Notes under the pieces: generated by a model
What the model was told of the DNA's origin: nothing
The model's database searches: none
The model's input: only the letters and a program-made list of their open reading frames with translations
Position numbers and translations under genes: made by a program
Part shown: positions 8,216 through 16,796 of the stretch, piece by piece
Layout: the number at the start of each line of letters is the position of its first letter
Numbering within the stretch: the first letter of the stretch is position 1
Assembly (NCBI RefSeq): GCF_013385825.1
Contig: NZ_JACAPG010000008.1
Span: 310,001 to 374,000 of the forward strand
Direction of reading: 5' to 3'
DNA from: Pseudomonas reactans
GTDB taxonomy: Bacteria > Pseudomonadota > Gammaproteobacteria > Pseudomonadales > Pseudomonadaceae
Length of the DNA stretch: 64,000 nucleotides

Positions 8216-10173
8216 AGCTGATACCGCAGCGTCAGGCTGCTTTGCAGGCGTTGGGCCTGGCGCAGGGATTCACGCAGGATGCGCCGGTCCAGATGGTTGA
8301 GGCTCTCGGGGTCGACACGGTTGGAGTACGGCTGGTTCTCGCGGGATTGCAGCTGGTGCTGCTGCATGCGGGTCTGCTGGATAAAGTGGTAGGCCTCTTC
8401 ATACGCAGCGCCGTCCAGGGGCTCGATCACTTCCTTGACCACGAGTTGGCGCAGGCGCTCCAGGGTGTTGTTGGCGTGGATGCCATTGGCCAGGGCCAGC
8501 AGGCGCGCGCCGTCGACAAAAGGGGTCAGGCCCTGCACCTTGAGGTCAAGCGTGGCTTTTTCGCCGCCTTTACGCGTGAGTACAAAATCGCGGAAGCGCC
8601 CTACAGGCGGCCGCTGGCGCAACGCGTTTTCGGCCAGCATGCGTTGGAACAAGCGGTTGTCCGCCACTTGGTCGAGAATGCCTTGGCGCAATTGCTCGCA
8701 GCCACGTTCATCGCCCCACACCACCCGCAGATCGAAATAGATGCTGGAGCCCAGCAGATTCTCTGGCGTCGCCTCGCGGATGAACGCCGCAAACCGCCGC
8801 GCCCATTCCGCTCGCGACAAACACAGCTCCGGGTTGCCGGCCATGATGTTGCCTTTGCACAGGCTGAACCCACACAAGGCCAGGCTCTGGTTGATCTGCT
8901 GGGCCAACGGCAACAGCACGCTTCGGATAGCCGCCGCTTCGGCGGCATCCTTGGCGTCGAAAAGAATGCCATTGTCCTGATCGGTGTACAGCGTCTGCTC
9001 GCGGCGGCCTTCGCTGCCAAAGCACAACCAACTGAACGGCACGCCGGGGTCGCCTTTTTCGGCCAGGGTCAGTTCGATCACCCGGCACACGGTGTGATCG
9101 TTGAGCAGCGTAATAATGTGAGTGATCTGAGTGGACGAGGCACCATGGGCCAGCATGCGTTCGACCAACTGGCCGATCTCGCCGCGAATCGCCACCAGGT
9201 TGTCCACCCTCGGCGCATTGCGGATGGTGCGCGCCAGATGCACCAGGTCCACCCGTTGCAGGGAAAACAGATCGCGCTCGGACACCACGCCGCACAGGCG
9301 CTGGTCCTTGACCAGGCAGACGTGGGCGATATGCCGCTCGGTCATGGCGATTGCCGCGTCGAAAGCGCTGTGGTCCGGTGTCAGGAAGAAGGGCGCCTGG
9401 GTCATATACCCTTCGATGCCCTGGTTGAAATCGCTGGTGCCATCGGCCACCACTTGGCGCAGGTCGCGCAGGGTGAAAATCCCCAGGGGCGCTTTGTGTT
9501 CATCCACGATCACGATGCTGCCGACCTGTTGCTCATGCATTAGCGTGACGGCTTCGCGCAGCGGCGTGACGGGGCTGCACGTGACAGGATGGCGCATGGC
9601 CAACTCGCCGAGCCGCGTGTTCAGGGAGTATTGAGTGCCGAGGGTTTCCACCGCTTTTTGCTGCACCTGCTGATTCACCTGGTCCAACAGGCTGCTGACG
9701 CCCCGCAGGGCAAAATCGCGAAAAGGGCTGGAGAGCGCGAACAGCTTGATGAACGCCGGTTTGTTCAATTGCAGGCAGAAGGTGTCTTCGGCGGCCTTGT
9801 GCTCGGTGCGGGTTGCCCGTTCGCCCAACAGCGCAGCGAGGGGAAAGCACTCGCCGGTGGTGATTTCGAAGGTGGTTTCGGCGCTGTCCGGCCGTTCGCC
9901 GACCACACGGCCCTGCTTGACGATATAAAAGTGCTCGACCGGCCCGCCCGAGGGTTTGAGGATGCTGTCGCCGGGGCCATAGAAGCGTAACTGGCACTGC
10001 TCCACCAAAAACGCCAAGTGGGCGTTTTCCATCTGGTTGAACGGCGGGAAGCGTTGCAGGAACTGCAGGGTGCCGTGGATATTTTGCAACACAGCAGTTT
10101 TCCCCGCCTGGGCGAAGGCATCAGCTTTACTCATAACAATGACCGCAGATTTTTTGTCGTTATCGTCCCTCAT
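8212..10173 (-). CDS. Cyclic-nucleotide-binding/CBS/DUF294 nucleotidyltransferase-like protein
   Basis: The 653-residue cytoplasmic protein has a cNMP-binding-like domain (about 45-145), two CBS repeats (about 197-245 and 256-305), a DUF294 nucleotidyltransferase-like domain with the motif GSEGRREQTLYTDQD starting at residue 386 (GS...DxD, as in GlnD) and a C-terminal DUF294_C helical region. The CBS pair may bind adenine nucleotides, and the family is thought to sense nucleotide state. AGGAG seven bases before the ATG supports the annotated start. It forms a two-gene operon with the overlapping exonuclease gene. Similar pairs often lie near acetate genes in gamma-proteobacteria, which is not so here. 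No reaction has been assigned to the family to my knowledge. Confidence 0.88.
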   Translation of the reverse strand: MRDDNDKKSAVIVMSKADAFAQAGKTAVLQNIHGTLQFLQRFPPFNQMENAHLAFLVEQCQLRFYGPGDSILKPSGGPVEHFYIVKQGRVVGERPDSAETTFEITTGECFPLAALLGERATRTEHKAAEDTFCLQLNKPAFIKLFALSSPFRDFALRGVSSLLDQVNQQVQQKAVETLGTQYSLNTRLGELAMRHPVTCSPVTPLREAVTLMHEQQVGSIVIVDEHKAPLGIFTLRDLRQVVADGTSDFNQGIEGYMTQAPFFLTPDHSAFDAAIAMTERHIAHVCLVKDQRLCGVVSERDLFSLQRVDLVHLARTIRNAPRVDNLVAIRGEIGQLVERMLAHGASSTQITHIITLLNDHTVCRVIELTLAEKGDPGVPFSWLCFGSEGRREQTLYTDQDNGILFDAKDAAEAAAIRSVLLPLAQQINQSLALCGFSLCKGNIMAGNPELCLSRAEWARRFAAFIREATPENLLGSSIYFDLRVVWGDERGCEQLRQGILDQVADNRLFQRMLAENALRQRPPVGRFRDFVLTRKGGEKATLDLKVQGLTPFVDGARLLALANGIHANNTLERLRQLVVKEVIEPLDGAAYEEAYHFIQQTRMQQHQLQSRENQPYSNRVDPESLNHLDRRILRESLRQAQRLQSSLTLRYQL

Positions 10174-10359
10174 GGTCGACTCCTGCGCGGCGGGTGCCCA
10201 TTGGACGTAAGTCTAGGTCGATACAAAGGGTACAAACCTAGGGAAAAACCTTACATGAATATCGTCCAAAACCCGTAGAACGCCCACTAGGCAAACTTTC
10301 CGACGAAGTGCACATTGATCGCCCTTCTGCAGATGTCTGACGAGTGTGCTGGGAGATTG

Positions 10360-10827
10360 ATGAGAACTGCTGAGAACCGTATGTCCGACCACGATATTTT
10401 GAGTGATGCCGAGCGCGAGGCGCTGAGCGCCGTGATGCTGGAGCCTGATTTACCGCCACAACGCGTGTTGATTGTTGACGACGACAAGGACGCACGCGAA
10501 CTGCTGGCGGAAATCCTGGGGCTGGACGGTATTCGCTGCATGACCGCCGACAGTGGTGAGGCGGCGTGGGATTTGTTGAAGTCGAGCAGTTCCATCGGTT
10601 TGCTGATCACCGACCTGCGCATGGCGCCCAGCAATGGCCTGGAACTGATCCGACAAGTGCGTGAATCTACGCGTGCGGCACTGCCGATCATCATCATGTC
10701 GGGGGACGCGGAAGCGCCGGACGTGATTGATGCGATGCATTTGAGCGTGGTGGATTTTTTGCTGAAGCCAATTGATAGCGTGAAGTTGGCGAAGATGGTG
10801 AAGCGGGAGTTGGGGATGGCGCAGTAA
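10360..10827 (+). CDS. Single-domain response regulator
   Basis: After a short unstructured leader the protein is one receiver domain: acidic pair in VLIVDDDKDARELL, phospho-acceptor Asp in LLITDLRMAPSNGLEL, conserved Ser/Thr in IIIMSGDAEAPD and Lys in DFLLKPID. There is no output domain, so it would act by protein contact or as a phosphate relay. No histidine kinase is adjacent. I give the ATG at 10360, preceded by GGGAG; the ATG at 10381 (MSDHDILSD) is an equally plausible start. It is divergent from the DUF294 gene, leaving a 186-base shared upstream region in which I see no clear operator. Confidence 0.85.
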   Translation: MRTAENRMSDHDILSDAEREALSAVMLEPDLPPQRVLIVDDDKDARELLAEILGLDGIRCMTADSGEAAWDLLKSSSSIGLLITDLRMAPSNGLELIRQVRESTRAALPIIIMSGDAEAPDVIDAMHLSVVDFLLKPIDSVKLAKMVKRELGMAQ

Positions 10828-10948
10828 GGGCAGTTGGTCGGTACCGTGGAAGAACTGTCAACTCTGACAGTAGTCAGCTTGGAATCACGAGTGTTTACTG
10901 GCCTCGGGAGCGCTGAGTCAGGGCTCCAAGCTTGAACAGGAGTTCACG

Positions 10949-11389
10949 ATGAATGATTCAAACGCGCCATTCACGCGCAAGGACTTCCAGGACGCTCACG
11001 CCAACGTTAAAAACCAAAAAGCTGACGCCGAAATTAATTACACGGTTAATGGTCAGGTTGATTCTTTTAAAACGGCGAAGGTTTCTGGAGGGTTCAGTCA
11101 AACATTGATATCAGGGGGGGCAGATGTCGCTGTGGGCTGGCGATACCCCGGGGGGTTGGAGGAAGGCGATAACCATTACGATGCTAAAGACCTTACGAAT
11201 CTTGTCTTTTATTTAGGCATCAAAGGCTATTCTGGGCAGCAATCGGGGGAAATGGATGTCAATCTTGAGTACTTCAACGATGCGTACGGCATTATCAAAG
11301 GGACTATCAAGCACATAAAGATAGTTGCTGGTGATGATGTCATCACGTTTTCCGGAACGTTCTCATATAAGTTTCCCGATAATCGCTGA
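10949..11389 (+). CDS. Hypothetical protein, 146 residues, unknown family
   Basis: I do not recognise this protein. It begins MNDSNAPFTRKDFQDAH, has no signal peptide or membrane segment, and its alternating polar/hydrophobic pattern (AEINYTVNGQVDSFKTAKVSG, then GWRYPGG and DVITFSGTFSYKF) suggests a beta-rich soluble fold. AGGAG lies eight bases before the ATG and a strong terminator follows the stop, so it is probably a real monocistronic gene. Its composition is more AT-rich than its neighbours (for example AAAATTAATTACACG-like stretches), which hints at later acquisition. Neighbours give no functional clue. Confidence 0.6.
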   Translation: MNDSNAPFTRKDFQDAHANVKNQKADAEINYTVNGQVDSFKTAKVSGGFSQTLISGGADVAVGWRYPGGLEEGDNHYDAKDLTNLVFYLGIKGYSGQQSGEMDVNLEYFNDAYGIIKGTIKHIKIVAGDDVITFSGTFSYKFPDNR

Positions 11390-11395
11390 GTTGTG

Positions 11396-11427
11396 AAAAA
11401 GCCCTGATCATTGAATCAGGGCTTTTT
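11396..11427. terminator. Bidirectional rho-independent terminator
   Basis: GCCCTGAT (11401-11408) pairs perfectly with ATCAGGGC (11415-11422) around a six-base loop. A-runs on the left and T-runs on the right make it work in both directions. It lies between the convergent orphan gene and glcB and should end both transcripts. Confidence 0.9.
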
Positions 11428-11439
11428 ATTTATCGCTAC

Positions 11440-13617
11440 TTACAGGCCGTTTTTAGCCTTGAACTCCCGACGCCGACGGTGCAACACCGGCTCGGTGTAG
11501 CCGTTAGGCTGCTTAGTCCCTTCAATCACCAACTCCACCGCTGCCTGGAACGCGATGTTGCTGTCGAAGTCGGGAGCCAATGGACGGTACAACTTATCAC
11601 CAGCGTTTTGACGGTCCACCACCGGCGCCATGCGCTTGAGGCTTTCCATCACCTGGGCTTCGTTGACGATGCCGTGGCGTAGCCAGTTGGCGATGTGCTG
11701 GCTGGAGATGCGCAGGGTGGCGCGGTCTTCCATCAGGCCCACATCGTTGATATCTGGCACTTTCGAGCAGCCGACGCCTTGATCAATCCAGCGGACGACA
11801 TAACCCAGGATGCCCTGAGCGTTGTTGTCCAGTTCGTTGCGGATCTCTTCGTCGGACCAATCGGTGTTGCTGGCCAGAGGAATGGTCAGGATGTCGTCCA
11901 CCGATGCACGCTCGCGCTTGGCCAACTCGGCCTGACGGGCGAATACATCAACCTTGTGGTAGTGCAACGTGTGCAGCGCAGCCGCGGTCGGCGATGGCAC
12001 CCAAGCGGTGTTGGCACCGGCCAGTGGGTGGGCGATTTTCTGTTCGAGCATCGCCGCCATCAGGTCGGGCATGGCCCACATGCCTTTACCGATCTGCGCG
12101 CGACCTTGCAGGCCAGTGCTCAAACCGATATCGACGTTCCAGTTTTCGTAGGCGCCGATCCATTTTTCCGCCTTCATCGCCGCCTTGCGCACCATCGCGC
12201 CGGCTTCCATGGAGGTGTGGATTTCATCGCCGGTGCGGTCGAGGAAGCCAGTGTTGATAAACACCACGCGCTCGCTGGCCGCCTTGATACACGCCTTGAG
12301 GTTCACCGTGGTGCGGCGCTCCTCGTCCATGATCCCGACTTTCAGCGTGTTACGCGGCAGGTTCAGCACGTCTTCGATGCGGCCAAACAACTCGTTGGTG
12401 AACGCGGCTTCTTCCGGGCCGTGCATCTTCGGCTTAACGATGTACACCGAACCGGTGCGGCTGTTCTTGCGGCTGTTGTTGCCGTTGAGGCTGTGGGTCG
12501 CGGCGAGGCTGGTGACCAGGCCGTCGAGGATGCCTTCCGGCACTTCGTTGCCGTCTTTGTCGAGGATCGCATCGATGGTCATCAGGTGACCCACGTTGCG
12601 CACGAACAACAGCGAACGACCGTGCAGCGTCACGTCTTGACCGTCCACGCAGGTATAAACGCGGTCGGCGTTCATGGTGCGAGTAAAGGTCTTGCCGCCC
12701 TTGGCCACTTCTTCGGCCAGGTCGCCCTTCATCAGGCCGAGCCAGTTGCGGTAGATCACCACTTTGTCGTCGGCATCGACGGCGGCGACGGAGTCTTCGC
12801 AGTCCATGATGGTGGTTAGCGCGGCTTCCATCAGCACGTCTTTCACGCCGGCGGCGTCGGTCTGGCCGACCGGGGTGCTGGCGTCGATCTGGATTTCGAA
12901 GTGCAGGCCATTATGTTTCAGCAGGATCGCAATCGGCTCAGCCGCAGGGCCTTGGAAACCGATCAACTGTGCGTCGTCGCGCAGGCCGCTGTTGCTGCCG
13001 CCCTTGAGGCTGACGATCAGCGTGCCGTCGACGATCTTGTAGCCGGTGGAATCGACGTGGCTGCCAGCGCTGAGCGGTGCGGCCTCATCGAGGAAGGCGC
13101 GGGCGAAGGCGATGACCTTGTCGCCACGCACTTTGTTGTAGCCCTGGCCCTTTTCGGCACCGTCGGCTTCGCTGATGGCGTCGGTGCCATACAGCGCGTC
13201 GTACAGCGAGCCCCAGCGCGCATTCGAGGCGTTGAGGGCGAAGCGGGCGTTCATCACCGGCACCACCAGCTGTGGGCCGGCCATGCGGGCGATCTCGTCA
13301 TCGACGTTTTGGGTCGTGGCCTGGAAATCCGCGGCTTCTGGCAGCAGGTATCCAATGTCTTGCAGGAAGGCTTTGTAGGCCACCGGGTCGTGCGCCTGGC
13401 CGGCATGAGTCTGGTGCCAGGTATCGATCCGCGCTTGGAAATCGTCGCGTTTGGCGAGTAGGGCTTTGTTCTTCGGTGCCAGGTCGTGGATGACCTTGTC
13501 GGCACCGGCCCAGAACTGGTCGGCAGTGATGCCGGTGCCGGGAATGGCTTCGTTGTTCACGAAGTCGAACAGGACTTTGGCGACCTGCAGGCCACCGACT
13601 TGAACGTGTTCAGTCAT
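11440..13617 (-). CDS. glcB: Malate synthase G
   Basis: The enzyme condenses glyoxylate with acetyl-CoA to malate in the glyoxylate shunt and is needed for growth on acetate, fatty acids and glycolate. The 725-residue length is that of isoform G (isoform A is ~530). Typical stretches are visible: [52 protein letters not shown] and [18 protein letters not shown]. An in-frame GTG lies 12 bases upstream, but GAGG at normal spacing favours the ATG at 13617 (MTEHVQVGG). The gene stands alone, with the glycolate oxidase genes not nearby. A palindrome about 50-75 bases upstream may be a regulator site (see separate entry). Confidence 0.97.
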   Translation of the reverse strand: MTEHVQVGGLQVAKVLFDFVNNEAIPGTGITADQFWAGADKVIHDLAPKNKALLAKRDDFQARIDTWHQTHAGQAHDPVAYKAFLQDIGYLLPEAADFQATTQNVDDEIARMAGPQLVVPVMNARFALNASNARWGSLYDALYGTDAISEADGAEKGQGYNKVRGDKVIAFARAFLDEAAPLSAGSHVDSTGYKIVDGTLIVSLKGGSNSGLRDDAQLIGFQGPAAEPIAILLKHNGLHFEIQIDASTPVGQTDAAGVKDVLMEAALTTIMDCEDSVAAVDADDKVVIYRNWLGLMKGDLAEEVAKGGKTFTRTMNADRVYTCVDGQDVTLHGRSLLFVRNVGHLMTIDAILDKDGNEVPEGILDGLVTSLAATHSLNGNNSRKNSRTGSVYIVKPKMHGPEEAAFTNELFGRIEDVLNLPRNTLKVGIMDEERRTTVNLKACIKAASERVVFINTGFLDRTGDEIHTSMEAGAMVRKAAMKAEKWIGAYENWNVDIGLSTGLQGRAQIGKGMWAMPDLMAAMLEQKIAHPLAGANTAWVPSPTAAALHTLHYHKVDVFARQAELAKRERASVDDILTIPLASNTDWSDEEIRNELDNNAQGILGYVVRWIDQGVGCSKVPDINDVGLMEDRATLRISSQHIANWLRHGIVNEAQVMESLKRMAPVVDRQNAGDKLYRPLAPDFDSNIAFQAAVELVIEGTKQPNGYTEPVLHRRRREFKAKNGL

Positions 13618-13663
13618 TGCTTGCCTCACTCTGCACAGCTTAAGCGCTTTTTAGATTTTCATT

Positions 13664-13691
13664 ATGTAGTGCCAGGTTGCGCATACTACAT
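13664..13691. promoter_or_regulatory. Palindrome upstream of glcB, possible RccR-type operator
   Basis: ATGTAGT (13664-13670) and ACTACAT (13685-13691) form a perfect 7-base inverted repeat with a 14-base spacer, ending 46 bases upstream of the glcB start. In P. fluorescens the RpiR-family regulator RccR controls glcB, aceE and others, and from memory its half-sites are TGTAGT/ACTACA. The repeat is plain in the sequence; the assignment to RccR is inference. Confidence 0.5.
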
Positions 13692-13855
13692 GATGACTTG
13701 CGGTTGTGAAAATTAGACTAAATACGTCGTTTAGCGACCCACTTTGGTCGTACGGTCACAGCGGAGAACCGGATGTTCTCAAAAAACTATTAGATTGTTC
13801 CAGATAAATATAAAAATGGTACACGATTTGTTTTTAAACGCAGCTGCGTCCACCT

Positions 13856-13958
13856 TGTAGGAGCGAGCTTGCTCGCGAAAAACGCATAGGCGACGCGAGC
13901 TGTCTGAAAGAGCTGCATCATCGTTGACGTATTTCGCGAGCAAGCTCGCTCCTACAGG
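13856..13958. repeat. REP doublet (palindromic Pseudomonas repeat, inverted pair)
   Basis: TGTAGGAGCGAGCTTGCTCG begins at 13856 and its inverse (TTTCGCGAGCAAGCTCGCTCC) ends near 13957. The two REP copies face each other across ~50 bases that contain CGTTGACG. With the glcB promoter region it fills the 363-base gap between glcB and the ACT-domain gene, ending about 10 bases before the latter's ribosome site. Confidence 0.9.
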
Positions 13959-13980
13959 TCATGCACCAGAGGGCGTTGCC

Positions 13981-14493
13981 ATGGACCATCTTGTACTCAC
14001 AATTATCGCCGCCGACAAACCCGGCCTGGTCGAGCGCATCGCGCAGAACATCGCCGCCCACGGTGGCAACTGGCTGGAAAGCCGCATGGCGCACATGGCC
14101 GGGCAGTTTGCCGGGATCCTGCGGGTTGGCGTGCCTACAGAGAACCGTCAGGCATTGGTTGGGGCGCTGGAGGATTTATCCACCCACGGCATTCGCGTGC
14201 TGGTGGGCGAGGGCAGCAGCGGGCAGGCCTCGGCGTCCAAGTCGATCATGATGACGCTGGTGGGCAATGACCGTGCGGGCATTGTGCGCGAGATCACCGC
14301 GCTGCTGAGCAAGCAGGGCGTCAACCTGGAGAGCCTGAGCACCGATGTGCGCCCAGCCCCCATGAGCGGCGATCCGTTGTTCACTGCCGAGGCGCTGTTG
14401 CAGGTGCCGACCGCGTTATCCCTGGACACCTTGCAGCTGTCCCTGGAAACCCTGGCCGATGACTTGATGGTGGAACTGCACCACGAGGAATAA
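13981..14493 (+). CDS. GcvR-like double ACT-domain protein
   Basis: The 170-residue protein consists of two ACT domains: residues ~3-75 (LTIIAADKPGLVERIAQNIAAHGGNW) and ~88-165 (MMTLVGNDRAGIVREITALLSKQGVN). This is the architecture of GcvR, which in E. coli binds GcvA and glycine to repress glycine cleavage genes. The LVER and IVRE segments after DKPG/DRAG are typical ligand-pocket regions. AGAGGG seven bases before the ATG at 13981 sets the start; the longer reading frame runs back into the REP element and is not credible. No gcv gene is nearby, so the regulatory target is uncertain and the protein may respond to another amino acid. Confidence 0.85.
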   Translation: MDHLVLTIIAADKPGLVERIAQNIAAHGGNWLESRMAHMAGQFAGILRVGVPTENRQALVGALEDLSTHGIRVLVGEGSSGQASASKSIMMTLVGNDRAGIVREITALLSKQGVNLESLSTDVRPAPMSGDPLFTAEALLQVPTALSLDTLQLSLETLADDLMVELHHEE

Positions 14494-14532
14494 TCTGCCC
14501 ACAGGGTTATGCATGGAAATCTTGCATGGGCC

Positions 14533-14653
14533 TGTGGATAACCTGTAGAGACCCCTCGCCAGCCCACGCCGGCCGGGGTTCTTCGCTGATTGAGCAAAAA
14601 ACGAGCAAATTCAAAAGCTTGTGCACAAATGGCGGGGATCAGGTTGTGGATAA
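14533..14653 (+). other. Pair of DnaA-box 9-mers in an intergenic stretch
   Basis: TGTGGATAA, the complement of the DnaA box TTATCCACA, occurs at 14533-14541 and 14645-14653 in the same orientation; the palindrome TTGTGCACAA lies between them at 14619-14628. The same 9-mer also occurs inside several genes of this window, so the pair may be coincidental. This is not oriC: dnaA, dnaN and rpmH are absent. Confidence 0.35.
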
Positions 14654-14667
14654 CCTTGGGGTGGATG

Positions 14668-14698
14668 TCTGCAAGCCACACCCGCTGTGGCTTGCAGA
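14668..14698. terminator. Long perfect hairpin after rarD, possible terminator
   Basis: TCTGCAAGCCACA (14668-14680) pairs base for base with TGTGGCTTGCAGA (14686-14698) around CCCGC. It lies about 20 bases past the rarD stop. There is no T-run on the minus strand, so it may stabilise the 3' end rather than terminate by itself. Confidence 0.45.
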
Positions 14699-14716
14699 GG
14701 TTTGTACGTTATTTGA

Positions 14717-15601
14717 TCAGCGTTTGCGCGCGCTGAGCCAGATATCCACGCTGTACACCACCAGGCCCGCCCAGATGAAGGCGAAGGCGGTCAGGGTGCT
14801 GGGTGCCAGGTGTTCGCCGAACAGCAGCACGGCTTCCAGCAACACCAGGGTCGGTGCGACGTACTGCAAAAAGCCCAGCGCGGTGTAGGGCAAATGCCGT
14901 GCGGCGGCGTTGAAACACACCAGCGGGATCAGCGTCACCGGGCCGGCCGCCACCAGCCACCAGGCTTCGGACGTACTCCAGAATGCCATCTGCGCGCTAT
15001 GGGCGGTCGGGTTGAACAGCAGCCAGGCAATCGCAATCGGCACCAGCATCCAGGTTTCCACCACCAGCCCCGGCAGCGCCTTGACCGGCGCCTGCTTGCG
15101 AATCAGCCCGTAGAAACCGAAGGTCAACGCCAGCACCAGCGACACCCACGGCAAGCTGCCGACCTGCCACACCTGTTGCGCCACACCCACCGCTGCCAGG
15201 CCGACGGCGACCCACTGCAAGCGCCGCAGGCGTTCACCCAGGATCAGCATACCCAGCACCACGTTCACCAACGGGTTGATGTAGTAACCCAGGCTCGCCT
15301 CCAGCATGCGCCCAGTGTTCACCGACCACACATAGGTCAGCCAGTTAGCCGCGATCAACGAACCGCTGAGGGCCAGGATCGCCAGGCGCTTGGGGTTGTC
15401 GCGCAATTCGCGGAACCAACCGGGGTGCTTCCACACCATCAACAGCAAACCGCCGAACAGCGCCGACCACAACACGCGGTGCACAATGATTTCGGCGGCA
15501 GGAACGCTGGCGATGGCTTTGAAGTAGAGCGGGAACAGACCCCAGATGACATAGGCACTCAGGCCTAGGATGTACCCCTTGCGGGGGTTGGCGGCTTGCA
15601 T
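14717..15601 (-). CDS. rarD: RarD-family EamA transporter
   Basis: The 294-residue inner-membrane protein has about ten hydrophobic helices in the two-times-five EamA arrangement. The start (KGYILGLSAYVIWGLFPLYFK) and IIVHRVLWSALFG, LGYYINPLVNVVLGM and YVAPTLVLLEAVLLFGEHL are characteristic of RarD, the chloramphenicol-sensitivity protein. The transported substrate has not been settled for the family; an exporter of small metabolites is likely. It is probably transcribed alone: the upstream srkA gene lies 55 bases away on the same strand, so a joint transcript is possible, and a perfect hairpin follows its stop. Confidence 0.9.
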   Translation of the reverse strand: MQAANPRKGYILGLSAYVIWGLFPLYFKAIASVPAAEIIVHRVLWSALFGGLLLMVWKHPGWFRELRDNPKRLAILALSGSLIAANWLTYVWSVNTGRMLEASLGYYINPLVNVVLGMLILGERLRRLQWVAVGLAAVGVAQQVWQVGSLPWVSLVLALTFGFYGLIRKQAPVKALPGLVVETWMLVPIAIAWLLFNPTAHSAQMAFWSTSEAWWLVAAGPVTLIPLVCFNAAARHLPYTALGFLQYVAPTLVLLEAVLLFGEHLAPSTLTAFAFIWAGLVVYSVDIWLSARKR

Positions 15602-15656
15602 TGCAGAATCCTTGCTTAGGCAGCTAACAAAGCGCGATTGTAAGGATATTTGTCCG

Positions 15657-16631
15657 TCAAAACAGCTTCAATGGCTCTTCATTCAAGGCGGCCAATTGCT
15701 CACGCAACGCCAACACCTGATCGCCCCAATAACGCTCGCTGCCAAACCATGGAAAGCTGTGGGGGAACGCCGGATCGTCCCAGCGCCGTGCCAGCCAAGC
15801 GCTGTAGTGCATCAGGCGCAAGGCGCGCAGGGGTTCGATCAGCGCCAGTTCACGCGGGTCGAAGTCATGGAATTCCTGGTAGCCGTCCATCAATTCCGAC
15901 AACTGCCCCAGACATTCTTGACGATCACCGGCGAGCATCATCCACAGGTCCTGCACCGCCGGGCCCATGCGGCAGTCATCGAGGTCGACGATGTGGAACA
16001 TCTCGTCACGGCACATCATGTTGCCGGGGTGGCAATCGCCGTGCATGCGGATGTTTTTGTGCGGCGTGGCCTTGTACACCTCTTCCACACGCTTGAGCAG
16101 GTCGCGCGCCACGGACTCGTAGGCCGGCAGCAGACTCTTGGGGATGAAATTGCCTTCCAGCAATGTGGTGAGGGAGTCGTGGCCGAAGTTCTTCACGCCC
16201 AAGGCTTCGCGGTGTTCGAACGGGCGGGTGGAGCCCACCGCATGCAAACGGCCGAGCAATTGCCCAAGGCGATACAGTTGATCGAGATTGCCCGGCTCCG
16301 GCGCACGGCCGCCACGGCGGGGGAACAAGGTGAAGCGGAAACCGGCGTGCTCGAACAGGCTTTCGCCGTTGTGGATCAGTGGCGCGACCACCGGCACTTC
16401 GCATTCGGCCAGCTCGAAGGTGAAGCGGTGTTCTTCGAGGATCGCCTCGTTGGTCCAGCGCTGCGGCCGATAGAACTTGGCGATCAGCGGTTCCGAGTCT
16501 TCGATGCCCACTTGATAGACGCGGTTTTCGTAGCTGTTGAGCGCCAGGACGCGAGCATCGCTGAGGAAACCGATGCTTTCGACAGCGTCGAGCACCAGGT
16601 CGGGTGTGAGTGTTTCAAACGGGTGGGCCAT
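15657..16631 (-). CDS. srkA: Stress response kinase A (YihE/RdoA)
   Basis: The 324-residue cytoplasmic Ser/Thr protein kinase belongs to the APH-like kinase fold. The phosphate/ATP motif LIAKFYRPQRW, the catalytic loop MHGDCHPGNMMCRD and the metal-binding IVDLDDCRMGP are intact, and the length matches E. coli SrkA (328). In E. coli it lowers death caused by stress through the MazEF pathway and often precedes dsbA; here it is next to rarD instead. AGGAG before the ATG at 16631 (MAHPFETLTP) decides the start; the 46-codon upward extension enters a REP sequence. Confidence 0.93.
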   Translation of the reverse strand: MAHPFETLTPDLVLDAVESIGFLSDARVLALNSYENRVYQVGIEDSEPLIAKFYRPQRWTNEAILEEHRFTFELAECEVPVVAPLIHNGESLFEHAGFRFTLFPRRGGRAPEPGNLDQLYRLGQLLGRLHAVGSTRPFEHREALGVKNFGHDSLTTLLEGNFIPKSLLPAYESVARDLLKRVEEVYKATPHKNIRMHGDCHPGNMMCRDEMFHIVDLDDCRMGPAVQDLWMMLAGDRQECLGQLSELMDGYQEFHDFDPRELALIEPLRALRLMHYSAWLARRWDDPAFPHSFPWFGSERYWGDQVLALREQLAALNEEPLKLF

Positions 16632-16682
16632 GCGAACTCCTGCGCGCAGCAGGGCGCCGCGTCCGGCCGGGTATGGTAACCC

Positions 16683-16793
16683 TGTAGGAGCGAGCTTGCT
16701 CGCGAAAAACCTGAGCGCGCCTCGGGGCGTCAGGCTTTGCGCGTTTTCGTTGACGTTTTTCGCGGGCAAGCCCGCTCCTACAGGGACTGTGGT
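16683..16793. repeat. REP doublet between srkA and the phosphatase gene
   Basis: TGTAGGAGCGAGCTTGCTCG at 16683 faces TTTTTCGCGGGCAAGCCCGC, ending in TCCTACAG at about 16793. The spacer again carries CGTTGACG next to the second copy. The stop of the upstream phosphatase gene is only three bases from the end of the repeat. Confidence 0.9.
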
Positions 16794-16796
16794 CTA

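Noticed and set aside
14494..14716. Replication origin because of DnaA boxes
   Set aside because: No dnaA/dnaN/rpmH context, no AT-rich unwinding region, and the 9-mer recurs in coding sequence.
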